Of a stretch of DNA of 64,000 bases, positions 42,725 to 51,883 are shown piece after piece. Below the pieces are notes generated by a model. It had not been told where the DNA came from and made no database searches. It saw nothing but the letters and a program-made list of their open reading frames with translations. The position numbers and the translations under genes are program-made. Origin of the DNA: Mycobacterium sp. WUMAC-067 (lineage in GTDB: Bacteria > Actinomycetota > Actinomycetes > Mycobacteriales > Mycobacteriaceae). Positions within the stretch are counted from its first letter, which is position 1. Each line of letters opens with the position of its first letter. Where the stretch lies: the NCBI RefSeq assembly GCF_020217485.1, contig NZ_JAEKMI010000020.1:33140-97139 (forward strand). The letters run 5' to 3'.

Positions 42725-43825
42725 TCAGGTTCGAAGCGTCCGGTATCCATCGCCTGTGGCGACCAGCACCTGACCGGCCGGCGGGCTGCCGCACGCGCGT
42801 TCGCAGCCCACGAAGTGCCGGTGCAGCGTGACCTCGGCGTCCAGCGCCTGGGCGGCGTCGGCCCGCACGTCGGCGGCCGAGTGTGCACACCCGGGACTGC
42901 CGGTGCAGGCGCTGACGGTCAGCCAGGGGGAGTTCTCGTCGAACACCAGTCCCAACGGGGGCAGCACGCGCAGCGCGGTGTCCGCGACGGATTCCTCGAG
43001 ATCGCACACCAGCACCGAGCGCCACGGGGTGATCACCAGCGGCGCCTCGATCGCGGCCAGGTACTCCGCGACCCGCGCGGGCAGCACACCCAGCGGCACC
43101 GCGGCGCCCAGCGCCACCCGGCCGTCATCCTGATCGATCCAGCCCACCGGCGCCTTGGTGACGACGGGAAAAGGTGTCCCGCCGGGCTCGGCGTCGGGTA
43201 GTATCCGACGGATGTCGTCCAATTCCTGGACGCGCCAAGCGGTTTCGCGGATTTCCACGAAACGCGTCGCGAGAGCGACGAGCGTCTCGACCACGTCGCC
43301 GGCGGCCAGCCGGACGCCGGTGTCCCGTCCGGCGAGCAGCAGCGCGCAACCGTCCGGCGACGCGTGCACGCCGATGTCGGCGCGCAGTCCCGACACGTCG
43401 GCCCGCCCGTCGTCGAGGCTGAACCAGAACCGGCCGCCCAGGTCCGCGAGTCGCGGCGCCGCGCAGATCGCGGCGTCGAGCTCGCCAACCCAGTCGCGCA
43501 CGTCGACGTCGCCGCCGGCCCGCCCCGACAGGGGTGACGCGACGATGTTGCGGACGCGCTCATGCGTGGTCGACGGCAACAGGCCTGCGGCCGCCAACGT
43601 CTCGGCGACGGCGGTGACGTCGGTCAGTCCGCGCAACTGCACGTTGCCCCGCGCGGTGAGCTCGAGCGTTCCCGACCCTGACTGCGTGGCGGCGGCGCTC
43701 AGCGCCGCCAGCTGGGCGGCCGTGAGCATGCCCCCGGGTAACCGCACCCGGGCCAGGGCGCCGTCGGCGGCCTGGTGCACCTGCAGCGCACCCGGGCAAG
43801 CGTCGGTGTCACGCGTCCTGGCCAC
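42725..43825 (-). CDS. cobG: Precorrin-3B synthase
   Basis: Oxygen-dependent hydroxylation of precorrin-3A, the step that marks the aerobic B12 pathway. 366 residues, homologous to nitrite/sulfite reductases. The 4Fe-4S cysteines are in SACTGSPGCAHSAADV and HFVGCERACGSPP. The ferredoxin-like half-domains include ELTARGNVQLRGLTD and HERVRNIVASPLSGR. GTG 43825 (VARTRDTDACPGALQ) is taken as start from similarity to Rv2064. First gene of the cobG-cobH-cobI operon; divergent from the ABC transporter with 102 bases between. Confidence 0.96.
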   Translation of the reverse strand: MARTRDTDACPGALQVHQAADGALARVRLPGGMLTAAQLAALSAAATQSGSGTLELTARGNVQLRGLTDVTAVAETLAAAGLLPSTTHERVRNIVASPLSGRAGGDVDVRDWVGELDAAICAAPRLADLGGRFWFSLDDGRADVSGLRADIGVHASPDGCALLLAGRDTGVRLAAGDVVETLVALATRFVEIRETAWRVQELDDIRRILPDAEPGGTPFPVVTKAPVGWIDQDDGRVALGAAVPLGVLPARVAEYLAAIEAPLVITPWRSVLVCDLEESVADTALRVLPPLGLVFDENSPWLTVSACTGSPGCAHSAADVRADAAQALDAEVTLHRHFVGCERACGSPPAGQVLVATGDGYRTLRT

Positions 43826-43927
43826 CCGTCCACGGTACGGCCACCGGCTGAACACGGCGGCCGACATTGGCTTCAGGCAGACGTAAACCCTTACCCACGG
43901 CAACGGTCGCGCCCTACCGTCGGCACG

Positions 43928-44755
43928 GTGAGCATTGCCACCGCGCTCGACGCTGCGCCGAAACAGCCTGGGAGCGTCCAAACCGGCGCGCCCGGCGGGT
44001 TATGGGCGCGCCGCAAATGGGAGATCGTGCGCATCGCTTCCCCGCTGGCGTTGCTGGCGCTGTGGCAGCTGGGCAGCGCGATCGGTGTCATCCCGCAGGA
44101 TGTGCTGCCGGCGCCGTCGCTGATCGTCGAGGCGGGAGTCGAGTTGATCCGCGACGGCCAGCTCGCCGCCGCGCTGCAGGTCTCCTCTGTCCGGGTTGTC
44201 GAGGGGTTGGTCCTGGGTGGGGTGATCGGGGTCGGCGCGGGCGCGGCGGTCGGGCTGTCCCGCTGGCTCGAGGCCACCGTTGACCCGCCCATGCAGATGA
44301 TCCGCGCGCTGCCGCACCTGGGTCTCATCCCGCTGTTCATCCTGTGGTTCGGGATCGGCGAGCTGCCCAAGGTCCTGCTGGTGGCCTTGGGCGTGGTCTT
44401 CCCGCTCTACCTGAACACCTTCTCCGCGATCCGCCAGGTCGACCCAAAAATGCTGGAAACCGCTCAGGTGCTGGGCTTTTCGTTCGTCCAGCGGTTCACG
44501 CGGATCATCGTGCCCAGCACCGCGCCGCAGGTGCTCGTCGGCTTTCGGCAGTCGCTGGCGATCGCATGGCTGACCTTGATCGTCGCCGAGCAGATCAACG
44601 CCGACAAGGGAATTGGCTTCCTGATCAACAACGCCCGAGATTTCCTCCGCATCGACATCATCATCTTCGGACTGACCATCTATGCGCTGCTGGGCATCAT
44701 CACCGACGCGATCGTCCGGATCATCGAACGCCGCGCCCTGCGTTACCGACACTGA
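43928..44755 (+). CDS. ABC transporter permease, NitT/TauT (SsuC-like) family
   Basis: Inner membrane permease of a nitrate/sulfonate/taurine-type importer, 275 residues with about six helices. The EAA loop region that meets the ATPase is [20 protein letters not shown]. The segment [19 protein letters not shown] is highly typical of SsuC/TauC. GTG 43928 is the start. The ATPase gene follows after 11 bases, but no periplasmic binding protein gene lies nearby. The substrate is unknown. Location between cobG and cobN raises, without proving, a link to corrin or cobalt supply. Confidence 0.9.
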   Translation: MSIATALDAAPKQPGSVQTGAPGGLWARRKWEIVRIASPLALLALWQLGSAIGVIPQDVLPAPSLIVEAGVELIRDGQLAAALQVSSVRVVEGLVLGGVIGVGAGAAVGLSRWLEATVDPPMQMIRALPHLGLIPLFILWFGIGELPKVLLVALGVVFPLYLNTFSAIRQVDPKMLETAQVLGFSFVQRFTRIIVPSTAPQVLVGFRQSLAIAWLTLIVAEQINADKGIGFLINNARDFLRIDIIIFGLTIYALLGIITDAIVRIIERRALRYRH

Positions 44756-44766
44756 AAGGTTCAGGC

Positions 44767-45525
44767 TTGACACTCATCGCAGAACCCGACGCCATTCGGG
44801 TGCGGACCGAGATCGCCGGCGAGCTGCGCCACGTCGACAAGTGGTACGGCACTGCCCATGTGCTCAAAGACGTTTCACTGCGAGTGTGCGGCGGCGAGAT
44901 CGTCGCGCTGGTCGGGCGCAGCGGCTCGGGTAAATCGACGGTCCTACGGGTGCTGGCCGGCCTCTCGCCTGACCACAGCGGCGAACGCGTGGTGGCCGGC
45001 GCCCCGGCGCTGGCCTTCCAGGAGCCGCGGCTGCTCCCGTGGCGCGACGTGCGCACCAATGTCGGATACGGCCTCACCCGCAGCCGGCTGCCAAGGCCGC
45101 AGGTGCGACAACGCGCCGAGCGTGCGCTGGCCGACGTCGGGTTGACCGACCACGCCGGGTCCTGGCCGCTGACCCTGTCCGGCGGTCAGGCGCAACGAGT
45201 TTCACTCGCGCGGGCGTTGGTCGCCGAGCCGCGGTTGCTGCTGCTCGACGAACCCTTCGGGGCGCTGGACGCGTTGACCCGGTTGACGATGCACGCCTTG
45301 CTGCTGGATCTGTGGCGCCGGCACGGATTCGGGGTGTTGCTGATCACCCATGACGTCGACGAGGCGGTGGCGTTGGCCGACCGCGTGCTGGTGCTCGAGG
45401 AGGGCCGCATCATTCACACGCTGACGATCGACGAGCCGCGGCGCACACCCGGTCATCCCGGCGCCCATACCGAGCGGCATCGCGCCGAGCTGCTGGATCG
45501 ACTTGGCGTGCAATCGTCAACCTAG
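44767..45525 (+). CDS. ABC transporter ATP-binding protein, NitT/TauT (SsuB-like) family
   Basis: ATPase partner of the preceding permease, 252 residues. Walker A is [10 protein letters not shown], the Q-loop FQEPRLLPW, the signature [15 protein letters not shown], Walker [17 protein letters not shown] and the H-loop [23 protein letters not shown] is typical of sulfonate/nitrate ATPases. TTG 44767 is chosen from its position after the permease and from GAAAGG upstream; a GTG about 11 codons in is an alternative. The pair appears complete except for the binding protein. Confidence 0.9.
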   Translation: MTLIAEPDAIRVRTEIAGELRHVDKWYGTAHVLKDVSLRVCGGEIVALVGRSGSGKSTVLRVLAGLSPDHSGERVVAGAPALAFQEPRLLPWRDVRTNVGYGLTRSRLPRPQVRQRAERALADVGLTDHAGSWPLTLSGGQAQRVSLARALVAEPRLLLLDEPFGALDALTRLTMHALLLDLWRRHGFGVLLITHDVDEAVALADRVLVLEEGRIIHTLTIDEPRRTPGHPGAHTERHRAELLDRLGVQSST

Positions 45526-45617
45526 AAACCGGCCGATCTTCGCGGCGTCGAGTTGACCTCCACCGCAAGGGCATCGCCTGACCCGCCGTTTGGGATCACG
45601 GTCCCCGGGGCACACTC

Positions 45618-46298
45618 GTGGCCGTGGACACGGTGGAATACGCCCCCGGACGCCTCGCCGACGTCTTCGGCGACTCCCGACGACCCACCGTCCTGCTGTG
45701 GCACGGCATGCAGACCGACGCCCGCGCGGCGTTCAGACCCCTGGCCGGCATGCTCAGCGAGCGCGGTGCGGCCGTGGTGGCGCCGGACTGGAATTCCCAC
45801 GCCGACGACGGCGGCCGGGCGGATTTGTTGGGATCGCTCGATTTCACCCGGGACTTCGCGGGCCGGGGCAACGGCATCGTGCTCGTCGGGTGGTCCATGG
45901 GCGGTTGCGCCGCAGCGGGTCTGACGCTCAACGCGGCGCGGTTCGACGTCACCCTCGTCCACACCGTGTGCCTGGCCGGCGCGTTCATGGTGCCCGACCC
46001 GCTTTCCGGTCAGGCGCCGACCGACGCACCGTCGGCCGGCCGCACGGGCACGCCGTTCACGCTGCTGCACGGGTTGGCCGACGACGCCGTCCCCGTGAGT
46101 GCCAGCAGGGAGTTCGCCGCCGCCCTGAAAGGGGTTGGCTGGCCGGTCGAGTTGGCGGAGCTCGACGCCGACCACGGTTCCATCGCCGGTGCCGATTACG
46201 ACCCGGTGGCGGATCGCTACGAGCCCGGCACGAGCGAGGAGGCGCTGCGGGTCGCCCGAGAGGTCGCCACGCGTATTGCGGCTCTGATCGGTCACTGA
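45618..46298 (+). CDS. Alpha/beta hydrolase
   Basis: Serine hydrolase of the alpha/beta fold, 226 residues. The oxyanion-hole motif is LLWHGMQTDARAAF. The nucleophile elbow GWSMGG carries the catalytic Ser. The acidic residue is probably Asp in LLHGLADDAVPV and the His is in DADHGSIAG. No signal peptide is seen, so it should be cytoplasmic. GTG 45618 is the likely start; GTG 45624 is also possible. Substrate unknown. The 92 bases before it hold no gene. Confidence 0.85.
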   Translation: MAVDTVEYAPGRLADVFGDSRRPTVLLWHGMQTDARAAFRPLAGMLSERGAAVVAPDWNSHADDGGRADLLGSLDFTRDFAGRGNGIVLVGWSMGGCAAAGLTLNAARFDVTLVHTVCLAGAFMVPDPLSGQAPTDAPSAGRTGTPFTLLHGLADDAVPVSASREFAAALKGVGWPVELAELDADHGSIAGADYDPVADRYEPGTSEEALRVAREVATRIAALIGH

Positions 46299-46415
46299 CC
46301 GACGCGAATCACCCGGCCGCGAGGCGCAGTCCCGGCGCGGGACGCTACGCCGCTCCGGATGCCACCAGCACTGTGCCGCAAGAGTTTTGCGGGGTTGGGA
46401 GTAAGCGCGGGTAAA

Positions 46416-47966
46416 GTGACATTGGTGGCCGTGGCTTCGTCGAATGACCGGATGATCGCCGGGGTCGCCGCTGCCTCCGTCGCGCTCGGTGTCACCCAAC
46501 TGGCCGGCATCCCGTTCGGTGCGCGGGCCGATGCCCGCGCCGCCGTGGGTTCCGCGGTCGTCGACCTGACACCGGGCCCCGTCAAAGAGTGGGCCATCCA
46601 AACGCTCGGTCCGCTGGACAAACCCTTCCTGGCCGTCGTCGTGCTCGTGGTGATCGCGACGATCGCGGCGATCGCGGGGACCCTCGAGACGCGGCGCCGC
46701 CCGTTCGGCAGCGCAGTGATCGCCGCGGCGGGCGTCCTTGGCTGCATCGCCGTGCTGTCGCGACCAGGCGGGACGGCACTCGACACGCTCCCCACCATCG
46801 TCGGCGCCGCGTGCGGCGTAGGGGTGCTGCGGGTGCTCGCCCGACGGTTCTCGCCTGAGCCGGACGACGACGCAGACGACCAGCAGCAGGCGGATCCAAG
46901 CCGGCGCAGGTTGGTCATGTACGGGTTGCTCGGACTGGGCGTCGTCAGTGGGGTAGTGGGGGCGTTCGGTACCCGGCTGGCGCATTCGGTGGAGGCCGAC
47001 CGTAAGACGTTCGCCCTACCCCGGCCACGATCCCCGGCGCGTCCGATACCCGCCGCCGTGCAGCCGAAAGGCGTTGCGCTGCCGAGCTTTATCACTTCAA
47101 GTGCTGACTTCTACCGGGTCGACACCATGCTGAGCGTTCCCCAGCTCAGCCGCGGCGACTGGCGCCTGCGTATCCACGGGATGGTGGACCGCGAGATCAC
47201 CTTGAGCTTCGACGACCTCACCCGATTCGACATCGTCGAGACGGTGACCACGTTGACATGTGTATCTAATCCCGTTGGCGGAGATCTCATTTCAACGGGC
47301 ATCTGGACCGGCTACCGGCTGGCGGACCTGCTGGCGGCGGCCGGTGTGCACCGCGATGCCGACATGGTGCTCTCCACCTCGATCGAGGGATTCACCGTCG
47401 GCACCCCCGTGCAGGCGGTCACGGACGGCCGCGACGCGTTGCTGGCGGTCGGCCTCAACGGTCAACCGCTGCCGGCCGAGCACGGCTACCCGGCCCGCAT
47501 GGTGGTGCCGGGACTCTATGGCTACGTGTCGGCCACCAAGTGGGTGGTGGATGTGGAGCTGACCCGGTTCGACCGGGCCAAGGCCTACTGGACGCGGCAG
47601 GGCTGGGCGGCGCAGGCGCCCATCAAGACGGAGTCGCGGATCGACGTGCCCAGGGGCGGCCAGACGGTGCCGCTGGGGCCGGTGGTGTTCGGCGGCGTTG
47701 CGTGGGCACAAAATCGTGGCGTGCGGGCGGTCGAAGTCCGCATCGGCGACGGCGGTTGGCAGCCGGCCGAACTGGGCGCGAGTTATTCCAATGAGACATG
47801 GCGATTGTGGAGCTTCCCGTGGCAGGCGAAACGCCCCGGGCGAGAAACCATCACCGTGCGGGCCACCGACAACACCGGTGCCGTCCAGACCGAAGAGCGC
47901 GCCAACCCCGTCCCCGACGGCGCCACCGGCTGGCACACGGTGAACTTCGCCGTCGTGCCGGCGTAG
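46416..47966 (+). CDS. Membrane-bound molybdopterin-dependent oxidoreductase, sulfite oxidase family
   Basis: Oxidoreductase with a molybdenum cofactor, 516 residues. The N terminus holds about four membrane helices (RMIAGVAAASVALGV, FLAVVVLVVIATIAAIAG, FGSAVIAAAGVLGCIAV, MYGLLGLGVVSGVVGAFG). The catalytic SUOX-fold domain follows from about residue 225 with the molybdenum-ligand cysteine C282 in LTCVSNPVGG, then MVVPGLYGYVSATKWV, then a C-terminal Mo-co dimerisation domain. The start is uncertain: GTG 46416 is given, with GTG 46425 and ATG 46359 as alternatives. The substrate is not evident. Confidence 0.88.
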   Translation: MTLVAVASSNDRMIAGVAAASVALGVTQLAGIPFGARADARAAVGSAVVDLTPGPVKEWAIQTLGPLDKPFLAVVVLVVIATIAAIAGTLETRRRPFGSAVIAAAGVLGCIAVLSRPGGTALDTLPTIVGAACGVGVLRVLARRFSPEPDDDADDQQQADPSRRRLVMYGLLGLGVVSGVVGAFGTRLAHSVEADRKTFALPRPRSPARPIPAAVQPKGVALPSFITSSADFYRVDTMLSVPQLSRGDWRLRIHGMVDREITLSFDDLTRFDIVETVTTLTCVSNPVGGDLISTGIWTGYRLADLLAAAGVHRDADMVLSTSIEGFTVGTPVQAVTDGRDALLAVGLNGQPLPAEHGYPARMVVPGLYGYVSATKWVVDVELTRFDRAKAYWTRQGWAAQAPIKTESRIDVPRGGQTVPLGPVVFGGVAWAQNRGVRAVEVRIGDGGWQPAELGASYSNETWRLWSFPWQAKRPGRETITVRATDNTGAVQTEERANPVPDGATGWHTVNFAVVPA

Positions 47967-47970
47967 CAAC

Positions 47971-48171
47971 CTATTTCGACGAGAGCTTCCGCCAACTGAT
48001 CACCGCGATCGCTATCCCGACGAGCGCCGTGATCGGCCCGATGACAGACCAGGTGGTGGTGTTGCTCATCGGGCTGCCGCCAAGCACCCCGAACCCTTGC
48101 AGTGCCCAGATCACACCGAACAACGCGACGATCAGCCCAACCGCGAAAGTGACGACGAATCCTCTGCTCAT
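47971..48171 (-). CDS. Small two-helix membrane protein
   Basis: 66-residue protein starting MSRGFVVTFAVGLIVALFGV. Two hydrophobic helices (about residues 5-29 and 42-58) are joined by a Gly/Ser/Thr loop, and it ends in the basic SWRKLSSK. It converges with the molybdopterin gene (stops 4 bases apart) and is divergent from cobN with 56 bases between. Similar short membrane proteins occur in other mycobacteria; function unknown. Confidence 0.75.
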   Translation of the reverse strand: MSRGFVVTFAVGLIVALFGVIWALQGFGVLGGSPMSNTTTWSVIGPITALVGIAIAVISWRKLSSK

Positions 48172-48227
48172 AGAGGGACCCTACGTGCCGATTCGGCCTT
48201 CCGAAGCCGCTGCGGTACGAATGACGG

Positions 48228-51200
48228 GTGGCTGAACCGACCATCCTGCTGCTGTCGACGTCCGATACGGACCTGATCAGCGCCCGCTCCAGCGGGAAAA
48301 ACTACCGGTGGGCCAACCCGTCGCGGCTGTCGGAGGACGAACTGCCCGACCTGCTGGCCGACGTCGCCATCGTGGTGGTGCGGATCCTGGGCGGCTACCG
48401 GGCCTGGCAGAGCGGGATCGACACGGTGATCGCCAGCGGCGTGCCCACGGTGCTGGTCAGCGGCGAGCAGGCCGCCGACGCCGAGCTGACCGGCCTGTCG
48501 ACGCTGGCGGCCGGCATCGCGGTCCAGGCGCACATCTACCTGGCCCACGGTGGCGTCGACAACCTGCGCCAACTGCACGCCTTCCTCTCGGACACCGTGC
48601 TGATGACCGGGTTCGGATTCACCCCGCCGGTCGTCACGCCGACCTGGGGCGAGCTGGCGCGGCCGGATGCGAGGGATATCGAGGGCCCGACGATCGCCGT
48701 GCTGTATTACCGCGCTCAACATCTGGCCGGCAACACCGGCTACGTCGAGTCGTTGTGCGAGGCCATCGAGGACGCCGGTGCGCGGCCGATGCCCGTCTAC
48801 TGCGCATCGCTGCGCACCGCCGAACCCGAACTGCTGCAACGGCTGAGCGCCGCCGACGCCATGGTCGTGACCGTCCTCGCCGCGGGTGGACTCAAACCGG
48901 CCACGGCGTCCGCCGGGGGCGATGACGACAGCTGGAACGTCGAACATCTCGCCGCCCTGGATATTCCGATACTGCAGGGATTGTGCCTGACCAGCCGGCG
49001 CGCCCAGTGGTGCGAAAACGACGACGGCCTGAGCCCGCTCGACGTGGCCAGCCAGGTGGCCGTGCCCGAGTTCGACGGCCGCATCATCACGGTGCCGTTC
49101 TCCTTCAAGGAGATCGACGAAGACGGCCTGATCTCCTACGTCGCCGACGCCGAGCGCTGCGCCCGGGTCGCCGGGCTGGCGGTGCGGCACGCGCAGCTGC
49201 GCCACGTCGCCCCGCCCGACAAGCGGGTCGCGCTGGTGTTCTCGGCCTATCCCACCAAGCACGCCCGAATCGGCAACGCGGTGGGGCTGGACACGCCCGC
49301 GAGCGCCGTCGCGCTGCTGCAGGCGATGCGCGATCGCGGGTACCAGGTCGGCGACCTGCCCGGCGTCGAGGCGAACGACGGCGACGCCCTGATCCACGCG
49401 CTGATCGAACGGGGCGGCCAGGATCCCGACTGGCTCACCGAGGGGCAATTGGCCGGCAACCCGATCCGGGTGTCCGCCAAGGACTATCGCGCGTGGTTCG
49501 CGACCTTGCCCACCGAATTCACCGACGCCGTCGAGGCGCACTGGGGGCCACCGCCCGGGGAGCTCTTCGTCGATCGCAGTAACGACCCCGAAGGTGAAAT
49601 CGTCGTCGCCGCAATCCAATCGGACAACCTGGTGCTGATGGTGCAGCCGCCCCGCGGCTTCGGCGAGAATCCGGTCGCCGTCTACCACGACCCGGACCTG
49701 CCGCCCAGCCACCACTATCTCGCCGCCTACCGCTGGCTGGACACCGGATTCGGGGCGCACGCGGTGGTGCATCTGGGTAAACACGGCAACCTGGAATGGC
49801 TGCCGGGCAAGACGCTGGGCATGTCGGCGGCCTGCGCACCCGACGCCGCGCTGGGCAGCCTGCCGCTGATCTACCCCTTCCTGGTGAACGACCCCGGCGA
49901 GGGCACGCAGGCCAAGCGGCGCGCGCACGCGGTGCTCGTCGACCATCTCATCCCGCCGATGGCTCGCGCCGAAACCTACGGCGACATCGCCCGTTTGGAG
50001 CAGCTGCTCGACGAGCACGCCAACGTCGCCGCACTGGATCCCGGCAAGCTGCCCGCCATCCGCCAGCAGATCTGGACGCTCATCCGGGCCGCGAAGATGG
50101 ACCACGATCTCGGGCTCACCGAGCGCCCCGCCGAGGACTCGTTCGACGACATGCTGCTGCACGTCGACGGCTGGCTGTGCGAGATCAAGGATGTCCAGAT
50201 CCGCGACGGCCTGCACATCCTGGGGCAAAAGCCAACGGGGGAGGCCGAACTGGACCTCGTGCTGGCGATCCTGCGCGCCCGCCAGCTCTTCGGCGGCGAG
50301 CACGCCATCCCCGGCCTGCGGCAGGCGTTGGGCCTGGCCGAGGACGGCACCGACGAACGAACCAGCGTGGACGCGGCCGAGGCCGCGGCGCGGGCGTTGG
50401 TCGCCGCGCTGCAGGCCTCGGGCTGGGATCCCGATGCGGCCGAACGGCTCAGCGACAACGCCGACGTGGCACGTGTGCTCCGGTTCGCCGCCACCGAAGT
50501 GGTGCCCCGGCTGGGCGGCAGCTCCGCCGAGATCGAGCAGGTGCTGCGTGCCCTGGACGGACGATTCATCCCGGCCGGCCCCTCGGGGTCCCCGCTGCGT
50601 GGCCTGGTCAACGTGCTGCCCACCGGGCGCAACTTCTACTCCGTCGACCCCAAGGCCGTGCCGTCTCGGCTGGCGTGGGAAGCCGGTGTGGCACTGGCGG
50701 ATTCGCTGCTCGCCCGCTACCGCGACGACCACGGCCGCTGGCCGCAGTCGGTGGGGCTGTCGGTGTGGGGGACCTCGGCGATGCGCACCGCCGGCGACGA
50801 CATCGCCGAAGTGCTTGCGCTGCTGGGCGTTCGGCCCGTGTGGGATGACGCGTCGCGCCGTGTCGTCGACCTCGCCCCGATACCGCTGGCCGAGCTCGGG
50901 CGCCCGCGCATCGACGTGACGGTGCGGATCTCCGGCTTCTTCCGCGACGCCTTCCCGCATGTGGTGACGATGCTCGACGACGCGGTGCGGCTGGTCGCGG
51001 ACCTCGACGAACCCGCCGAGGACAACTTCGTGCGGGCCCACGCCCAGGCCGACCTGGCTCAGCACGGCGATCAACGCCGATCGACCACCAGGATTTTCGG
51101 TTCCAAGCCGGGCACCTACGGCGCCGGGCTGCTGCAGCTCATCGACAGCCGCAACTGGCGTGACGACGCCGACCTCGCCGCGGTCTACACCGCCTGGGGC

Positions 51201-51803
51201 GGGTTCGCCTACGGGCGCGACCTGGACGGCCGCGAGGCGGTCGACGACATGAACCGGCAATATCGGCGTATTGCGGTGGCCGCCAAGAACACCGACACCC
51301 GGGAACATGACATCGCCGACTCCGACGACTACTTCCAGTACCACGGCGGCATGGTAGCGACGGTGCGGGCGCTGACCGGCCAAGCGCCGGCGGCCTACAT
51401 CGGCGACAACACCCGGCCCGACGCGATCCGCACCCGCACCCTGTCGGAGGAAACCACGCGCGTGTTCCGGGCCCGGGTGGTGAATCCGCGTTGGATGGCG
51501 GCGATGCGCCGGCACGGTTACAAGGGCGCGTTCGAGATGGCGGCGACCGTGGACTACCTGTTCGGCTATGACGCGACGGCTCACGTGATGGCCGACTGGA
51601 TGTACGAACAGCTCACCGAGCGCTACGTTTTGGACCCGGAGAACCGGAAATTCATGGCCGAGTCGAATCCCTGGGCGCTGCACGGCATGGCCGAGCGGTT
51701 GCTGGAGGCGGCCGGGCGCGGTATGTGGGCGCAGCCGCAACCAGAAACCCTCGACGGGCTGCGCCGGGCGCTACTGGAAACCGAGGGCGACCTCGAAGGC
51801 TAG
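48228..51803 (+). CDS. cobN: Cobaltochelatase subunit CobN
   Basis: Large subunit of the ATP-dependent cobaltochelatase that inserts Co2+ into hydrogenobyrinate a,c-diamide. 1191 residues, close to Rv2062c (1194), and related to the magnesium chelatase H subunit. Signature regions include VVHLGKHGNLEWLPGK, VFSAYPTKHARIGNAVGLDT, and GLVNVLPTGRNFYSVDPKAV. GTG 48228 is the start. CobS/CobT-type partners are not in the window. No B12 riboswitch was recognised in the 56 bases upstream. A long inverted repeat follows its stop. Confidence 0.98.
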   Translation: MAEPTILLLSTSDTDLISARSSGKNYRWANPSRLSEDELPDLLADVAIVVVRILGGYRAWQSGIDTVIASGVPTVLVSGEQAADAELTGLSTLAAGIAVQAHIYLAHGGVDNLRQLHAFLSDTVLMTGFGFTPPVVTPTWGELARPDARDIEGPTIAVLYYRAQHLAGNTGYVESLCEAIEDAGARPMPVYCASLRTAEPELLQRLSAADAMVVTVLAAGGLKPATASAGGDDDSWNVEHLAALDIPILQGLCLTSRRAQWCENDDGLSPLDVASQVAVPEFDGRIITVPFSFKEIDEDGLISYVADAERCARVAGLAVRHAQLRHVAPPDKRVALVFSAYPTKHARIGNAVGLDTPASAVALLQAMRDRGYQVGDLPGVEANDGDALIHALIERGGQDPDWLTEGQLAGNPIRVSAKDYRAWFATLPTEFTDAVEAHWGPPPGELFVDRSNDPEGEIVVAAIQSDNLVLMVQPPRGFGENPVAVYHDPDLPPSHHYLAAYRWLDTGFGAHAVVHLGKHGNLEWLPGKTLGMSAACAPDAALGSLPLIYPFLVNDPGEGTQAKRRAHAVLVDHLIPPMARAETYGDIARLEQLLDEHANVAALDPGKLPAIRQQIWTLIRAAKMDHDLGLTERPAEDSFDDMLLHVDGWLCEIKDVQIRDGLHILGQKPTGEAELDLVLAILRARQLFGGEHAIPGLRQALGLAEDGTDERTSVDAAEAAARALVAALQASGWDPDAAERLSDNADVARVLRFAATEVVPRLGGSSAEIEQVLRALDGRFIPAGPSGSPLRGLVNVLPTGRNFYSVDPKAVPSRLAWEAGVALADSLLARYRDDHGRWPQSVGLSVWGTSAMRTAGDDIAEVLALLGVRPVWDDASRRVVDLAPIPLAELGRPRIDVTVRISGFFRDAFPHVVTMLDDAVRLVADLDEPAEDNFVRAHAQADLAQHGDQRRSTTRIFGSKPGTYGAGLLQLIDSRNWRDDADLAAVYTAWGGFAYGRDLDGREAVDDMNRQYRRIAVAAKNTDTREHDIADSDDYFQYHGGMVATVRALTGQAPAAYIGDNTRPDAIRTRTLSEETTRVFRARVVNPRWMAAMRRHGYKGAFEMAATVDYLFGYDATAHVMADWMYEQLTERYVLDPENRKFMAESNPWALHGMAERLLEAAGRGMWAQPQPETLDGLRRALLETEGDLEG

Positions 51804-51805
51804 TT

Positions 51806-51875
51806 CCCTGGCGAGCAGACGCGGAATCGCATTGCGCCAGTGCCCTCCGTGCGACTCTATGTCTGCTCGCGAGGG
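51806..51875. terminator. Long imperfect inverted repeat between convergent cobN and SDR
   Basis: CCCTGGCGAGCAGAC (51806-51820) pairs with GTCTGCTCGCGAGGG (51861-51875), 14 of 15 positions. Pairing continues inward through TCGCA/TGCGA. It begins two bases after the cobN stop and ends eight bases before the SDR stop, so it could terminate transcription from both sides. The GCGAGCAGAC core looks like a dispersed mycobacterial palindrome. Confidence 0.6.
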
Positions 51876-51883
51876 TTCCCGGC

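Noticed and set aside
45522..46985. 487-codon minus-strand frame over the hydrolase and molybdopterin genes
   Set aside because: The plus-strand genes have clear catalytic motifs; the opposite frame is Arg/Gly-rich without motifs.
48172..48227. Possible cobalamin riboswitch upstream of cobN or the other cob operons
   Set aside because: The gaps are too short (56-178 bases) and no B12-box-like sequence was found.
48168..51740. Open frame of about 1190 codons on the minus strand opposite cobN
   Set aside because: It mirrors a verified CobN gene, has low-complexity Arg/Gly/Gln/His-rich translation and matches no family. Such shadows are common in DNA of this GC content.
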